The position numbers were made by a program, and so were the translations under genes. A stretch of 64,000 bases of DNA from the NCBI GenBank assembly GCA_033032865.1, contig JAWHQI010000028.1, positions 6,715,001-6,779,000 of the forward strand. Reading direction: 5' to 3'. The DNA comes from Dactylorhiza incarnata (taxonomy: Eukaryota; Streptophyta; Magnoliopsida; Asparagales; Orchidaceae). Below, piece after piece: positions 11,915-23,278 of the stretch. The stretch's first letter is position 1. Every line of letters starts with the position of its first letter. Below the pieces are notes generated by a model. That model was not told the origin of the DNA and made no database searches. It saw only the letters and a program-made list of their open reading frames with translations.

Positions 11915-13470
11915 TGATGAGTCTCTATTATAGACATATTTTCAGAATCATTTAGGCTAGTTTTTTCTGCTTTTGTGCTTCAGTTTCGTTCATATTTCCT
12001 TTAGTTATGCTTTTGTTAGAAGTATATAGTTGTACCTATTTTTGTGTGCAATTGCGCACTTTGTTGTTGGGGGCAAGCACTTCGTGCTCCCCATGGTATT
12101 TTCTTTATCCCTGTGCTGCTGGACGTGGATTCCCAGCTTGTGTGTCATGTATGCAGGTGACCTGATCGCCCCGTTTTCCTCAATGTAATTTCTGTGCATA
12201 TCGCACGGTCGTGCGTTTTCCTTGACGCACGGTCTGTGCGGTCGTGCGTTTGTGTCTGGGCAGGAAAACGGAGCATCGGAGATTACTCGTGCGTTTTGAC
12301 GCACGGGCGGATTCGCCCGTGCGTGAACAAAACGCATGGTCGACATGTGTCTTGTTGATTTCAGAGCATCGGAGTTTACCCGTGCGTCTTAGCGCACGGG
12401 CGGCGTTGGTCGTGCGTGAACAAATCGCACGGGCGGAAGGTCTTCTTCCCCTGCACGCCTGCTGAGCTTAAGTATCGCACGGTCGACGCACGGTCGTGCG
12501 TTCGACCGTACGCGACCAATTTTCTGACGATTTTCTATAAAAGCTGCAGTTTCAACCTAAACTCGGAGAGATCCGTACGCGCCGTACAGCAGCGCGATTC
12601 AGCCTTTTCCACCGGGGTTTCGTCCCTTTGGCCTCCTCCTTCATCCTAGGGCTTCAAGAGAGATCTATATGCCATCACCTTCAAGCAAGAGGAAGCTTGC
12701 AACCTCCTCCTGATCGTGAGGCAAAGAAGACGGGTCCATTGGAGAGTAGTGACAGCTCTCTCTACCCTGGATGCAGTTGCTGACCGAGCTTGGACGCGGT
12801 TTGACAACCCAGCGATTTCAACCGTGAATCTTCAACAAGACTTCGGATTCGGTCGATTTCTTGCCTTGTACTTCTCTTATTGTTGTGTATATGTGTGTAT
12901 ATCATTATTATGATGAAGTAGAGTGCATAAACTTGTTTATATTTCTTGATTTCATGTCTAGGTGATGTCATTTTATGTTTATGTTGCTTGAGGTGCGCCC
13001 CATTCCATCATCCATCCCGCCGTCACGTTCGTTGCCGCACTAGCAATTGCTAGTGGCGTGCGTGTCGAAGAGGTGCTTACGACCCTCATTCCATTTGCCT
13101 ACTCGTCCATCCGCCCTTACGAAGTAGCGCGCTCAAGGCCTACGTAGATTCCAGTCCGCCAAGCGAAGCTTTGCATAGTGGCATCGCATAGGAGTAGTGA
13201 TAGATTTTTCATTTTATTTTCCGCAAACCAAATCAACCCCCCCCCCCCCCCCCCCCACCCCCCACCCCCCCGTTTCCGCAATCCATCCGCCTTAAAGGAC
13301 TTCGATCTCAAGTCCTTCCTCGATAGATAGCTCCACCTTACTGTGTTCCCTCGAGATTCGATACTCGGGGATTACTCCTCGTTTTATATTACTTGAACGA
13401 TCGGTACACTGTCGTTTCGTGCCGCAGTCTTACTACCGCCTATAGCGGTGTGCTAAGATTTGCGCCATCA
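11915..13470 (+). repeat. A2 5' LTR
   Basis: Starts TGATGAG and ends GCCATCA. Contains the GTCGTGCG / CGCACGG motif array (12201-12521), a TATA box CTATAAAAG (12535-12543) and a long C tract (about 13238-13270) whose length may be unstable or mis-assembled. Confidence 0.9.
12201..12543 (+). promoter_or_regulatory. A2 5' LTR promoter: GTCGTGCG motif array and TATA box
   Basis: Repeated half-sites CGCACGG(T/G)C, GTCGTGCGT and GCGCACGGGCG, several as inverted pairs, end about 15-20 bp before CTATAAAAG. The layout matches A1 and A3. Regulatory role is inferred. Confidence 0.6.
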
Positions 13471-13476
13471 AGTTTT

Positions 13477-13493
13477 TGGCGCCGTTGCCGGGA
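13477..13493 (+). other. A2 primer binding site (tRNA-Asp)
   Basis: TGGCGCCGTTGCCGGGA lies six bases after the LTR and is complementary to the tRNA-Asp 3' end, with one base fewer in the G run than in A1. Confidence 0.88.
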
Positions 13494-13690
13494 ACACAGA
13501 CGTGTGAGTTTTCTGGAGAGGGAGAATCTGAGAAAGAAGCCCTTCCATTTGTTTATTGCATCCTGTTTGTTTTATTTCTTCCTATTCTGTTTTTCTGTTT
13601 TTATTGGGTTGTTTTGTAAATTTTTGTAGGGTGTATTATTTTGCACAATAGTGTTTTGCATTTGAATCTTGTTATCTTCACATTATATGA
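13494..13690 (+). other. A2 leader
   Basis: T-rich leader including a pyrimidine-rich stretch that ends TTTTTGTAG|GGTG at about 13629, which resembles a 3' splice site. The coding frame downstream opens after a TGA at 13688-13690 without an ATG, so a spliced leader is possible. Confidence 0.4.
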
Positions 13691-14102
13691 GCTTCTTTTA
13701 ATATTCGTTGCCGCTTTTGTGGAGATATTTCGCATGCTAGTGATAGATGTCCAAAGGGAGATAATAGCCCTAGTACTCAAGGCCCAGCATATGGAGCACC
13801 GACTTCGTCTGGTACTCCATATGGTGCGCGTAAGTCCTATGGATATTCTGCTGAGCCTTTACCATCACACTTCTTTTCGGCTTCAGCTCCTGCTGTGCCA
13901 AAGAAGCCCACAAGGCAGTGCTTGTTTTGTCAAAGCACGGATCATGCCTTGAAGGATTGTGCTGCATTCCTTCGCCAATTGGACGAGGATGACGAGCCGA
14001 ATATCCGGATCGTCCAGACTCCTACTTCTTGCAGCACACCTTCAACATCCGGTTTTGTGTCCATTTCACCTTCAAGTTTTGAAGGGTATGATGTGGACAC
14101 AG
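13691..14102 (+). pseudogene. A2 gag-like protein, N-terminal part, split by C1
   Basis: The frame encodes knuckle 1 CRFCGDISHASDRC and knuckle 2 CLFCQSTDHALKDC (both CX2CX4HX4C) with the same linker as A1. It continues into an acidic stretch and breaks at 14102 where C1 inserted (TSD CACAG). The frame resumes exactly at 34478. Relative to A1, the frame is unbroken once C1 and one TSD copy are discounted. Family unknown; no enzymatic motif. Confidence 0.65.
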
Positions 14103-14180
14103 TGAAAGTGGAGGTCAGATCTTAAATTACTCTAGAGGGGGGGGGGGGTGAATAGAGTATTAAAAATTTTTTAATACGTT
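14103..14180 (-). repeat. C1 3' LTR, segment 1
   Basis: 78 bp matching 33104-33188, including a G tract of variable length. Interrupted by A3; resumes at 30202. Confidence 0.88.
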
Positions 14181-14340
14181 TGATGCGATATTTTGGCAAG
14201 TGCACCGGTCGCGCAAGTAATAAAGTTTGGGAATAGGATCCCCGAGTGTTGGTCTCTTGAGGAATGCAGGTTGGGTGAACGAATCGCGTTGTGTGACTAT
14301 TGTTACACAAGCGTAAACAAACACACAAAAAGGGGGGTTT
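14181..14340 (-). repeat. A3 3' LTR, segment 1
   Basis: 160 bp matching 28785-28944, then Tekay-1 begins. The LTR resumes at 23279. Confidence 0.9.
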
Positions 14341-16323
14341 TGTAACACCCTGCCAGTACGAATAATATAACAGTAGGTCCTGTCGGGACCCCACGCCATA
14401 CTAACCACACAAGCTAGGAGTTAAAAGGTGATAAACAGAAAGAAACTACAACAGAGTATACTAAACACTAGCGGAAGCATAAAGATTTAACATTTCAATT
14501 AGAATTGTCCACTATCGTAGGAATGAAACCATGAAATAGAGTTATGGCCTTAAGGCCTTACATTTAACAAATGTACTAAAACTCCAAAACATACATCCGC
14601 ACGCAGGCCGGCAATACATGAGAAAGCTAAAAAGGGAGGCTGGCCTTCAAGGTCCAACTCAGCAAAAGGGGCCACCGCCCGCTATTTCCCGCTAGGCTCA
14701 CCTGTACCTGCATAAAAACATTCCACCAAGCGGTGGCAAACAAAGTAACGGTCAGCACAACTGACCAAATTATAACGACCCCACCCCTTTCCCGGGGTGG
14801 CGAAGATTCTACCCTGCAAGCAAGCCATACTAGCACAAGTACTAAAATAAAGAAAGTGCAACTACACAAGGTGAGGTTTCAAGCACATTCAATCTTCTAG
14901 GTTGAGCATCAAAAAGGAGGGAACCTAGGTATGCACATGATGTTAGTTGGGTTCACCCGAAGGTTCCCCACAACCGCCTAAACAACCGCATGAGGCTAAC
15001 AACATCAATTCCACAAACACTCCACCGTAAGGGCTATCGCCTTAGGTGGGAAAAAGAGCTTTTGGTCGGTCTAGGTAAAACACCTTCCACGACCTCTCCC
15101 ATGATCGCACGGCTTACATGAGGTAGGGACCTCTTGCCGATCTGCATGGAAACGGGTTCGGTTTAGCTTTGCCCTTGCTCTAATCGTCGCGATCTATCGC
15201 ACGATGCGGGTACGGCTTCGCCTCGGCCCGTAAGGGTTTAGCACTTTCAAGTGCTACACAATTATAAGCTACGCACCTAATCCCTTCACAAGGATCTAGG
15301 CTTCACAAATACTCAAATAAGGGAGGTATAATACGCTCCGCATCAATTTCGCGGTGAAGGTTTGCCTTCATCCAATCTCAAAGCATGGGGCTTTCGTTAG
15401 GATCTTCACAAGACACCTACACTTAAATCCCGCACTACTATAGACGATTTCACGGAGTCATTCTCCGGTACGCATTCTAGGCTTAACCTAAATGCAACGT
15501 CGCAATCCAAGCATCACCGATTCGGGCTCACGACCACGAATAGGCTTCACACAAAATGCCTAAATCCGCACGACTACCGAATTTTCTACATGCAATATGC
15601 CGGGGACGGACACAATCGACCCGGAGTTCCGAAGAACTTGAGGGAATCCTACACTTCACCCATTTGGTGAAAGGGATCCCTCATGCAAGCATAGAGAAAT
15701 GAAGGAGAGGACAAAAGACAAGTCCAAACAACGGGAGAAGGAATCGTTACCCTAGGAGCGTTCTTTTTCGCCATGGATCCGAGATTCTAGATGGTGGGAA
15801 ATGACCGCACCGGGCTGCACTCTCCAGATCTGGAAACGGCTCGCGAAACGGAGCTCTGTAGCTCCGGAGCTCCGTCAATGGCGGAATCTCCCTTCTTCTT
15901 CCTTGCCTCCTTCTTCTTCCTCTAGGTTTGGAGAGAGAAAAGTCTCAAAAGAATGAGGGTTTAACTCCTCTCACAAGCCCTAAGACCCTCCAGCAACTAA
16001 TCCTAGCCATTGGATCGAATTCCAAAGGATTTGGATGGCCGGATCGTCTCCTCCGCTCAAAATCGCGGAGCAGATAAATAGCGCGCACGATCACAGGCAC
16101 ACGATCACTGGTCGTGCGCGAAGAGGAGAATGGTCGTGCGATAAGCCGAGACAGAACTCTGATTCCTTGCGGGTTACGCACGATCATTGGCGCACGATCA
16201 CTGGTCGTGCGCGAAGAGGACAATGGTCGTGCGCATTGACCTGATGTGGAATTTTTAGCCTATCCCGAGCGCAGCACTACCACTCCGCCTACCTCACTGA
16301 ACCAAGATCTTTGGGATGTTACA
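14341..16323 (-). repeat. Tekay-1 3' LTR
   Basis: 1983-bp LTR. The promoter region holds GCGCACGATCA / TGGTCGTGCGC inverted repeats at 16081-16240 and a TATA-like CTATTTATC on the minus strand at about 16072-16082. An open frame at 14627-14869 is repeated in both LTRs but resembles no protein I know. Confidence 0.93.
16070..16240 (-). promoter_or_regulatory. Tekay-1 LTR promoter module shared with Athila-type LTRs
   Basis: Four GTCGTGCG half-sites paired with CGCACGATCA, plus the linker GATAAGCC(G)AGACAGAACTC, also occur in the same order in the A1 and A3 LTRs. The array ends at the TATA-like box. Two copies of the module exist here, the other at 23033-23186. Confidence 0.65.
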
Positions 16324-16341
16324 ACTCCACCCCCCTTAAAA
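16324..16341 (-). other. Tekay-1 polypurine tract
   Basis: The minus strand reads TTTTAAGGGGGGTGGAGT directly before the 3' LTR. Confidence 0.85.
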
Positions 16342-19300
16342 GAATTTCGTCCCGAAATTTCGAAAACAGTAATAGCAGGAATTTACAGTTTTTAAAGAAA
16401 ATTTACCTGAGAGAAATAGCTCGGGGTACTCCGCAAGCATCGCTTGCTCTCTCTCCCAAGATAGCTCCTCTCGGCCGCAATTATCCCACCGGACTTTTAC
16501 CATCCGAATGGACTTGTTCCGAAACTGCTTTACCTCGGTATCCTTGATGCGTAAGGGCTTGACTTTCGTCGACAACCCACTATCAACCGGCACTTTGCCA
16601 ACCGCAACGATATGAGTAGGCTCTTGCACTGCCTTCCTCAGAACTGAAATGTGAAACACGTCGTGCAGACCGCTCAGCTCTGCAGATAGTGCAAGACGAT
16701 AAGCCGCATCACCAATACGTTCCACAATCTCAAACGGTCCTAAGTACCTTGGACTGAGCTTTTTCAAGCGTCAGATCCTTGATACCCCTTTGAACGGTTT
16801 GATCTTCAAGTAAACCCGGCCACCGACGGCGAACTCTAGGTTCCTATGCTTGGCGTTGTAATATTTTGCTTGCCTATCCTGGGCAATCAATAGCCTTTCA
16901 CGAATAGTTCGGATCGTCGAAGTTGCTTCCTCAACATCCTTTCGCTTCAATAGCTTAGTATCGCCCGTTTCCGCCCAAGACAACGGCGTACGACACTTCT
17001 TACCATAGAGGGCCTCGAAGGGAGCCATCTTTATACTGGCTTGGTAGCTATTATTGTAGGCGAATTCGATCATATAGAGATGATCTTCCCACTTCTTTCC
17101 AAAATCTAGAGCGCACATTCGGAGCATATCCTCCATAGTCCCGTTGGTCCTCTCGGTCTGTCCATCCGTTTGCGGGTGGAAGGCCGTGCTGAAATTCAAT
17201 TTAGTGCCCAACAGTTCATGGATAAGCCTCCAATCTTTCGATGTGAAACGCCCGTCACGATCGTTGACGATGCTACGAGGGACACCGTGCAGCCGCACAA
17301 TACTATCGACATAGAGCTTCGCTAGCTTTTCTACAGAATCATCCTTCCGGTTTGGAATAAAATGCGATACTTTTGTCAGTCTGTCCACGATCACCCAGAT
17401 GGCGTCGTTTCCATGCTGAGATTTCGGCAATCCGTGCACGAAATCCATCGAAATATCGTCAAACTTCCATTCCGGAATCGGCAAGGACTTCAAAAATCAA
17501 CCGGGACGCTGACATTCCACCTTCACAATCGCGCAAGTGTTACACTTGGCCACGTAGAGGGCAATGTCTTTCTTCATACCCGGCCACCAGAAAAGTTTCT
17601 TCATGTCCATGTACATTTTCGTGCTTCCCGGGTGGATAGAGTACTTGGTATGATGAGCCTCGTACATCAACTCCGCTCGTAGAGTACCAACGTTTGGAAC
17701 GCACAATCTGCCATTCTTCCACATAAGGCCATCTTCGAAAGAGAAATCAGCGTTTAACCCGTCAACGGTTTCCGCTTTAAAGCGTTTCATGCTCTCATCC
17801 AGCTCCAATGCCTGTCGAACTCGGTCGGCAAGGTGGTATTGAACCTCCGTCCAGTTCAAGCATGCTGAATTAGACGCTCTTCGATCAACGCAAATGATCT
17901 CCATTTCTTCCAGCTCACGGATTAGACGCTCATCGTGCATCAAAATCCAATTTGCTTGAGCGGGAGCCCGACGACTCAACGCGTCCGCAACTACATTTCC
18001 CTTTCCAGAGGTATATTTGATGTCGAAGGTGTAGTCCCCAAGGAACTCCAACCACCTCCTTTGACGCATATTCAACTCCCTTTGATCCAGCAAGTACTTG
18101 AGGCTCTTGTGGTCGGTAAAGATGTCGATCTTCACGCCATACAAATAATGCCTCCAAAGCTTAAGAGCAAATACCACGGCCGCTAGCTCCAAATCATCGA
18201 CCGGGTAATTCCTCTCATGAACCTTCAACTGTCGGGAGCCGTAGGAAATTACCTTACCGAACTGCACCAGGACACAACCCAAACCGCTCCCTGAGGCGTC
18301 GCTATAAATTTCGTAGCCTTCCGTACCACATGGCGAGCATAGAATGGGTGCCGTGGTCAGACGGCTCTTCAGCTCTTCAAAAGCTCGTGCGCACTCGGGC
18401 GACCAAACGAACTTATGATCTTTCCTAGTCAATTTAGTGAGAGGAAGTGCAATCCTCGAGAAGTTTTCCACAAAGCGCCTATAATAGCCGGCAAGTCCTA
18501 AGAAACTTCGGACTTCCGCTACGTTTTTCAACAAAGGCCAGGCTCGGATCGCTTCTATCTTCGACGGATCAACCGCAATTCCATCTCCACTAACGACGTG
18601 ACCAAGGAATGCTACTGACGGTAGCCAAAACTTGCACTTGGAGAACTTGGCATATAGCTGACTCCTCCTCAAGGTGCTCAGAACGGCGTGCAGATGCCCT
18701 ACATGCTCCTCTTCCGATTGAGAGTATACCAAAATGTCGTCGATAAAGACGATCACAAATTGATCCAAATACTCACGGAACGTCCTATTCATTAAGTCCA
18801 TGAATACCGACGGTGCATTAGACAGACCGAACGGCATCACCGTGAACTCATAGTGCCCAAAGCGGGTACTAAACGCTGATTTTGGAATGTCACATTCCCT
18901 TATCCGCAGTTGGTAATAGCCAGACCTTAGGTCCATTTTGGAGTATACCGTCGACCCAACCAGCTGGTCGAATAGATCATCGATTCTTGGAATCGGATAT
19001 CGGTTCTTCTCGGTCAACTTGTTTAGCTCTCGATAATTGATACATAGACGCAAGCTCCCGTCCTTCTTTTTCACAAAGAGGACCGGTGCACTCCAAGGCG
19101 ATGAACTTGGACGTACGTAGCCTTGCTCTAGCAGCTCTTGCAATTGGACCTTCAGCTCTGCCAATTCCTTCGGCGCTATCCGGTACGGTGAGCGGGCCAC
19201 GGGTTTGGCACCTGGCACCAACTCGATACAGAAATCAATCTCTCGATGAGGCGGGGCCCAAGGTTGTTCGTTAGGAAACACGTCGGCGTACTCCGCTACG

Positions 19301-19781
19301 ACTGGGACATCACATAACCTGGGCTTTGGCTCCGAAGTCTCCAACAAGGTGAAGAACAACTCGGCGCCTTTTCTCACTGCCTTAACCACTTGGAGAGCAG
19401 ACATCAGCGTCTTGCTCGCTCCTCGCATACCGGCAAACGTGGTTTCTCCATCGGTGTTCCTTCCCAGAGTGATCTCCTTAGAATTGCAATCTATGTATGC
19501 ACGCTGCTCCGAGAGCCAGTCCATGCCGAAGATCACATCGAATTCAGCTAACGGTAATAACGATGCTTCCAAATCGAAATCCTGATTTCCGATCCGCACC
19601 TTCACACAGCTCTTCCTATCCGCAGACATGCGAGATCCATTGGGTAGCACTACTTCTAATCTATCCTCTACGAAGGTAGATGGCACTCTGATTCGCACCA
19701 CAAAGTCCTCGGACAGAAAAGAGTGCGATGCACCCGTATCAAATAGAGCTCTCGCCGGATAGTTGAAAATTAGGACAAAGC
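16336..19781 (-). pseudogene. Tekay-1 pol: protease, RT, RNase H, integrase, chromodomain-like C-terminus
   Basis: One reading frame on the minus strand, broken by TGA at 17497-17499 and 16771-16773. Protease [10 protein letters not shown] lies at the start. RT carries [10 protein letters not shown] and catalytic [10 protein letters not shown] at about 18.74 kb. RNase H begins [10 protein letters not shown], followed by the [12 protein letters not shown] region. Integrase has an HHCC finger (HHTK...CNTCAIVK), D-D-E core motifs IVDRLTK and NDRDGRF, and [13 protein letters not shown]. The last ~140 residues (16336-16767) contain FEIVERIGDAAYRL, HDVFHISVLRK and a chromodomain-like end, VKVRWDNCGREELSWE. 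It ends FRNFGTKFF just before the PPT. The second stop is CGA-to-TGA (Tekay-2 keeps CGA); the first lies where Tekay-2 has GGG. Without them the polyprotein would be full length. Confidence 0.95.
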
Positions 19782-19863
19782 CTAATTGCACACGAATAAA
19801 ACATACAGTTGCACAACAGTATAATCACAAATAGCTATGCAAAAGCTAATTTTTAATTCATAC
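19782..19863 (-). other. Tekay-1 putative gag/pol intron (82 nt)
   Basis: On the minus strand the donor is CACAG|GTATGA and the acceptor GCAATTAG|GCTTT; the body is T-rich. The intron is phase 1. Splicing gives VVTG then [12 protein letters not shown] before FDTG, with no residue lost or added compared with Tekay-type proteins that have gag and protease fused. Unspliced RNA encodes Gag ending G-M-N-stop (TAA 19853-19855). The only start for pol in its own frame would be GTG at 19789-19791, which is inside the intron. Splicing is inferred from sequence. Confidence 0.72.
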
Positions 19864-21085
19864 CTGTGACAACATCAGCTTGTCGTATGGCTTCTTGCTG
19901 GCCAAGCGAGTAGACTCTCGGCTGAGTCGGAGTAATGTGCTGGGAAGCCGAAGACTCCGCAGCTTTACCCTTTTCCGCAGCTCGAGCATAGTCCAATGCT
20001 CGATTTTCTGCCTTCGGGGGACCACTTCGACACACTGCGGCCTTGTGTCCCACCTTCCCGCAGGTGAAACACGTGATAGGACTCCGCACAGTCGTTGCTC
20101 CCGAAACATTTGAGCGGTTTTGCTCCGCCGGTTTGAACTTCCTTTTGTTCTTTCTGAACTCTGACTTGGACTGAGAGACCTGCACATGAAACTCAGGTTT
20201 CTTTGCCACAGCTTTTGCTTGTACCCTCTTCATGTCCAACTCTAGGGATCTGGCAGTTTGGACCATCACCTGGAAACCTAACGTCATAGGGCCTGCAAGG
20301 AGCAGCCTCAACTCGTCCCGAAGACCTTCATAGAACTTGTTCGTCTTTGTCTCTTCGTCTTCCATCATAGGCCCCGCATAACGACCCAGCTTAGTGAACT
20401 CGTGCAAGTACTCATCCACTGAGCTGTCGCCTTGAGTTAACTTCAGAAACTGGATCTGCAACGCAATGCGTTGGGCAGAAGGAATATACCTTTGAAGAAA
20501 AGACTTTGAGAACTCCGCTATCGTGATCTCGGTAATCTCCCTGCCTCCGAACTTGTGCACTTCCTGTTCAGCCCACCAACGCTCTGCCTCTCCGTTAAGG
20601 AGGAAGGTGGCTAAAGTGACCATCATAACTTCTTCTGTTGCTGTCGCCCTTAGAATCTTCCTAACCGTTGACAGCCAGTCCTCCGCCTCCATTGGGGATC
20701 CGGTCCCCGAGAAGTTGGAGGATGGAAGCTTAGAAAGTGTTGCAGCTGTTGATCACGCGCTCGCGCAACAACTACACGCTCTACAGGACGCTCCACCCTT
20801 TGCACCACCGCAGGTTCCACTGCAGCCACTGGCACAGGGGTCTCAACCCTCGGTTCCACCGCAGGTTCCACTGCAGGTTTGATCACCGGGGCCGCATCTG
20901 TATTAGGCATAGCAGGCTGTGCAAGCCTTTGCGGTTGAGCATTGATCATCGCGAAGACAGCTTCTGCGATTAACCTGATCATCTCAGCAGGAGGAATGGT
21001 CGCTGGCACTTCAGCTGACCCACTACTTTCAGCAGTGTTACGGGGTTGAGACGGCCCCGCACCACTTCTAGTCGCCTATAATCGT
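19864..21085 (-). pseudogene. Tekay-1 gag, one frameshift
   Basis: Capsid/nucleocapsid precursor. The open frame begins just after TAG at about 21083 with ATRSGAGPSQ. A Pro/Val/Glu repeat region follows, then the capsid region (DWLSTVRKILRATATEEV, ERWWAEQE), and a zinc knuckle CFTCGKVGHKAAVC (CX2CX4HX4C). A one-base deletion near 20711 shifts the frame between the N-terminal piece (20650-21009) and the rest (to 20692). No in-frame ATG precedes the conserved N-terminal part, so either the start was lost or the leader is spliced (CGATTATAG|GCG looks acceptor-like). It ends at the putative intron. Confidence 0.88.
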
Positions 21086-21285
21086 GTAAGACACAATTTA
21101 GTGACTGAAAACATAGCAAACAATAATCATGGAACGCTCAGGTTCTGCAAACAAGTATGTTTTCCCATTTCTAAGTGGACATTCTTATTAGTTTTTGTCA
21201 TTTTAGGTGAATGCACATCCCGTGCACACCACCCCTTAAAAGGAATTCGTCCCGAATTCGCTAAACTACGGATCGACGCCTTAAG
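21086..21285 (-). other. Tekay-1 leader with a PPT-like copy
   Basis: Short 5' untranslated leader. At 21230-21262 it contains a near copy of the PPT and preceding GGGACGAA region found at the other end of the element (16328-16363): minus-strand GAATTCGGGACGAATTCC then TTTTAAGGGGTGG. Confidence 0.6.
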
Positions 21286-21295
21286 TCTGATACCA
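21286..21295 (-). other. Tekay-1 primer binding site (tRNA-iMet)
   Basis: The minus strand reads TGGTATCAGA three bases after the 5' LTR, the standard initiator-methionine tRNA primer site; downstream bases match less well. Confidence 0.88.
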
Positions 21296-21298
21296 AAT

Positions 21299-23273
21299 TG
21301 TAACACCCTGCTAGTACGAATAATATAACAGTAGGTCCGGCCGGGACCCCACGCCATACTAACCACACAAGCTAGGAGTTAAAAGGTGATAAACAGAAAG
21401 AAACTACAACAGAGTATACTAAACACTAGCGGAAGCATAAAGATTTAACATTTCAATTAGAATTGTCCACTATCGTAGGAATGAAACCATGAAATAGAGT
21501 TATGGCCTTAAGGCCTTACATTTAACAAATGTACTAAAACTCCAAAACATACATCGGCACGCAGGCCGGCAATACATGAGAAAGCTAAAAAGGGAGGCTG
21601 GACTTCAAGGGCCAACTCAACAAAAGGGGCCACCGCCCGCTATTTCCCGCTAGGCTCACCTGCACCTGCATAAGAACATTCCACCAAGCGGTGGCAAACA
21701 AAGTAACGGTCAGCACAGCTGACCAAATTATAACGACCCCACCCCTTTCCCGGGGTGGCGGAGATTCTACCCTGCAAGCAAGCCATACTAGCACAAGTAC
21801 TAAAATAAAGAAAGTGCAACTACACAAGGTGAGGTTTCAAGCACATTCAATCTTCTAGGTTGAGCATCAAAAAGGAGGGAACCTAGGTATGCACATGATG
21901 TTAGTTGGGTTCACCCGAAGGTTCCCCACAACCGCCTAAACAACCGCATGAGGCTAACAACATCAATTCCACAAACACTCCACCGTAAGGGCCATCGCCT
22001 TAGGTGGGAAAAAGAGCTTTTGGTCGGTCTAGGTAAAACACCTTCCACGACCTCTCCCATGATCGCACGGCTTACATGAGGTAGGGACCTCTTGCCGATC
22101 TGCATGGAAACGGGTTCGGTTTAGCTTTGCCCGTGCTCTAATCGTCGCGATCTATCGCACGACGCGGGTACGGCTTCGCCTCGGCCCGTAAGGGTTTAGC
22201 ACTTTCAAGTGCTACACAATTATAAGCTACGCACCTAATCCCTTCACAAGGATCTAGGCTTCACAAATACTCAAATAAGGGAGGTATAATACGCTCCGCA
22301 TCAATTTCGCGGTGAAGGTTTGCCTTCATCCAATCTCAAAGCATGGGGCTTTCGTTAGGATCTTCACAAGACGCCTACACTTAAATCCCGCACTACTATA
22401 GACGATTTCACGGAGTCATTCTCCGGTACGCATTCTAGGCTTAACCTAAATGCAACGTCGCAATCCAAGCATCACCGATTCGGGCTCACGGCCACGAATA
22501 GGCTTCACACAAAATGCCTAAATCCGCACGACTACCGGATTTTCTACATGCAATATGCCGGGGACGGACACAATCGACCCGGAGTTCCGAAGAACTTGAG
22601 GGAATCCTACACTTCACCCATTTGGTGAAAGGGATCCCTCATGCAAGCATAGAGAAATGAAGGAGAGGACAAAAGACAAGTCCAAACAACGGGAGAAGGA
22701 ATCGTTACCCTAGGAGCGTTCTTTTTCGCCATGGATCCGAGATTCTAGACGGAGGGAAATGACCGCACCGTGCTGCACTCTCCAGATCTGGAAACGGCTC
22801 GCGAAACGGAGCTCCGGAGCTCCGTCAATGGCGGAATCTCCCTTCTTCTTCCTTGCCTCCTTCTTCTTCCTCTAGGTTTGGAGAGAGAAAAGCCTCAAAA
22901 GAATGAGGGTTTAACTCCTCTCACAAGCCCTAAGACCCTCCAGCAACTAATCCTAGCCATTGGATCGAATTCCAAAGGATTTGGACGGCCGGATCGTCTC
23001 CTCCGCTCAAAATCGCGGAGCAGATAAACAACGCGCACGATCACAGGCGCACGATCACTGGTCGTGCGTGAAGAGGAGAATGGTCGTGCGATAAGCCGAG
23101 ACAGAACTCCGATTCCTTGCGGGTTACGCACGATCATTGGCGCACGATCACTGGTCGTGCGCGAAGAGGACAATGGTCGTGCGCATTGACCTGATGTGGA
23201 ATTTTTAGCCTATCCCGAGCGCAGCACTACCACTCCGCCTACCTCGCTGAACCACGATCTTTGGGGTGTTACA
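21299..23273 (-). repeat. Tekay-1 5' LTR
   Basis: 1975-bp promoter LTR. Palindromic module at 23033-23186. The LTR is followed by TSD GGTTT at 23274-23278. Confidence 0.93.
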
Positions 23274-23278
23274 GGTTT

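Larger units (their letters stand above)
14341..23273 (-). mobile_element. Tekay-1: near-complete Ty3/gypsy chromovirus (Tekay/Del type)
   Basis: 8.9-kb minus-strand element, the innermost and youngest layer. LTRs 14341-16323 and 21299-23273 begin TGTAACACC and end TGTTACA, and differ by eye at about 1.5% plus an 8-bp indel. Target duplication GGTTT at 14336-14340 and 23274-23278. The empty site is preserved in the A3 right LTR at about 28936-28950. Initiator-Met primer site, gag, putative intron, pol with chromodomain-like end, and PPT are all present. Defects: one frameshift in gag and two in-frame stops in pol. Confidence 0.95.

Noticed and set aside
14627..14869. 80-aa ORF in the Tekay-1 LTRs, also 21585-21827
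   Set aside because: Lies wholly within the LTR of a pol-bearing element, matches no family I know, and is open in both copies simply because the LTRs are nearly identical.
19497..19791. Separate translation start for Tekay-1 pol at GTG 19789-19791
   Set aside because: GTG starts are not expected in plant nuclear genes and this one falls inside the putative intron; in-frame splicing fits better.
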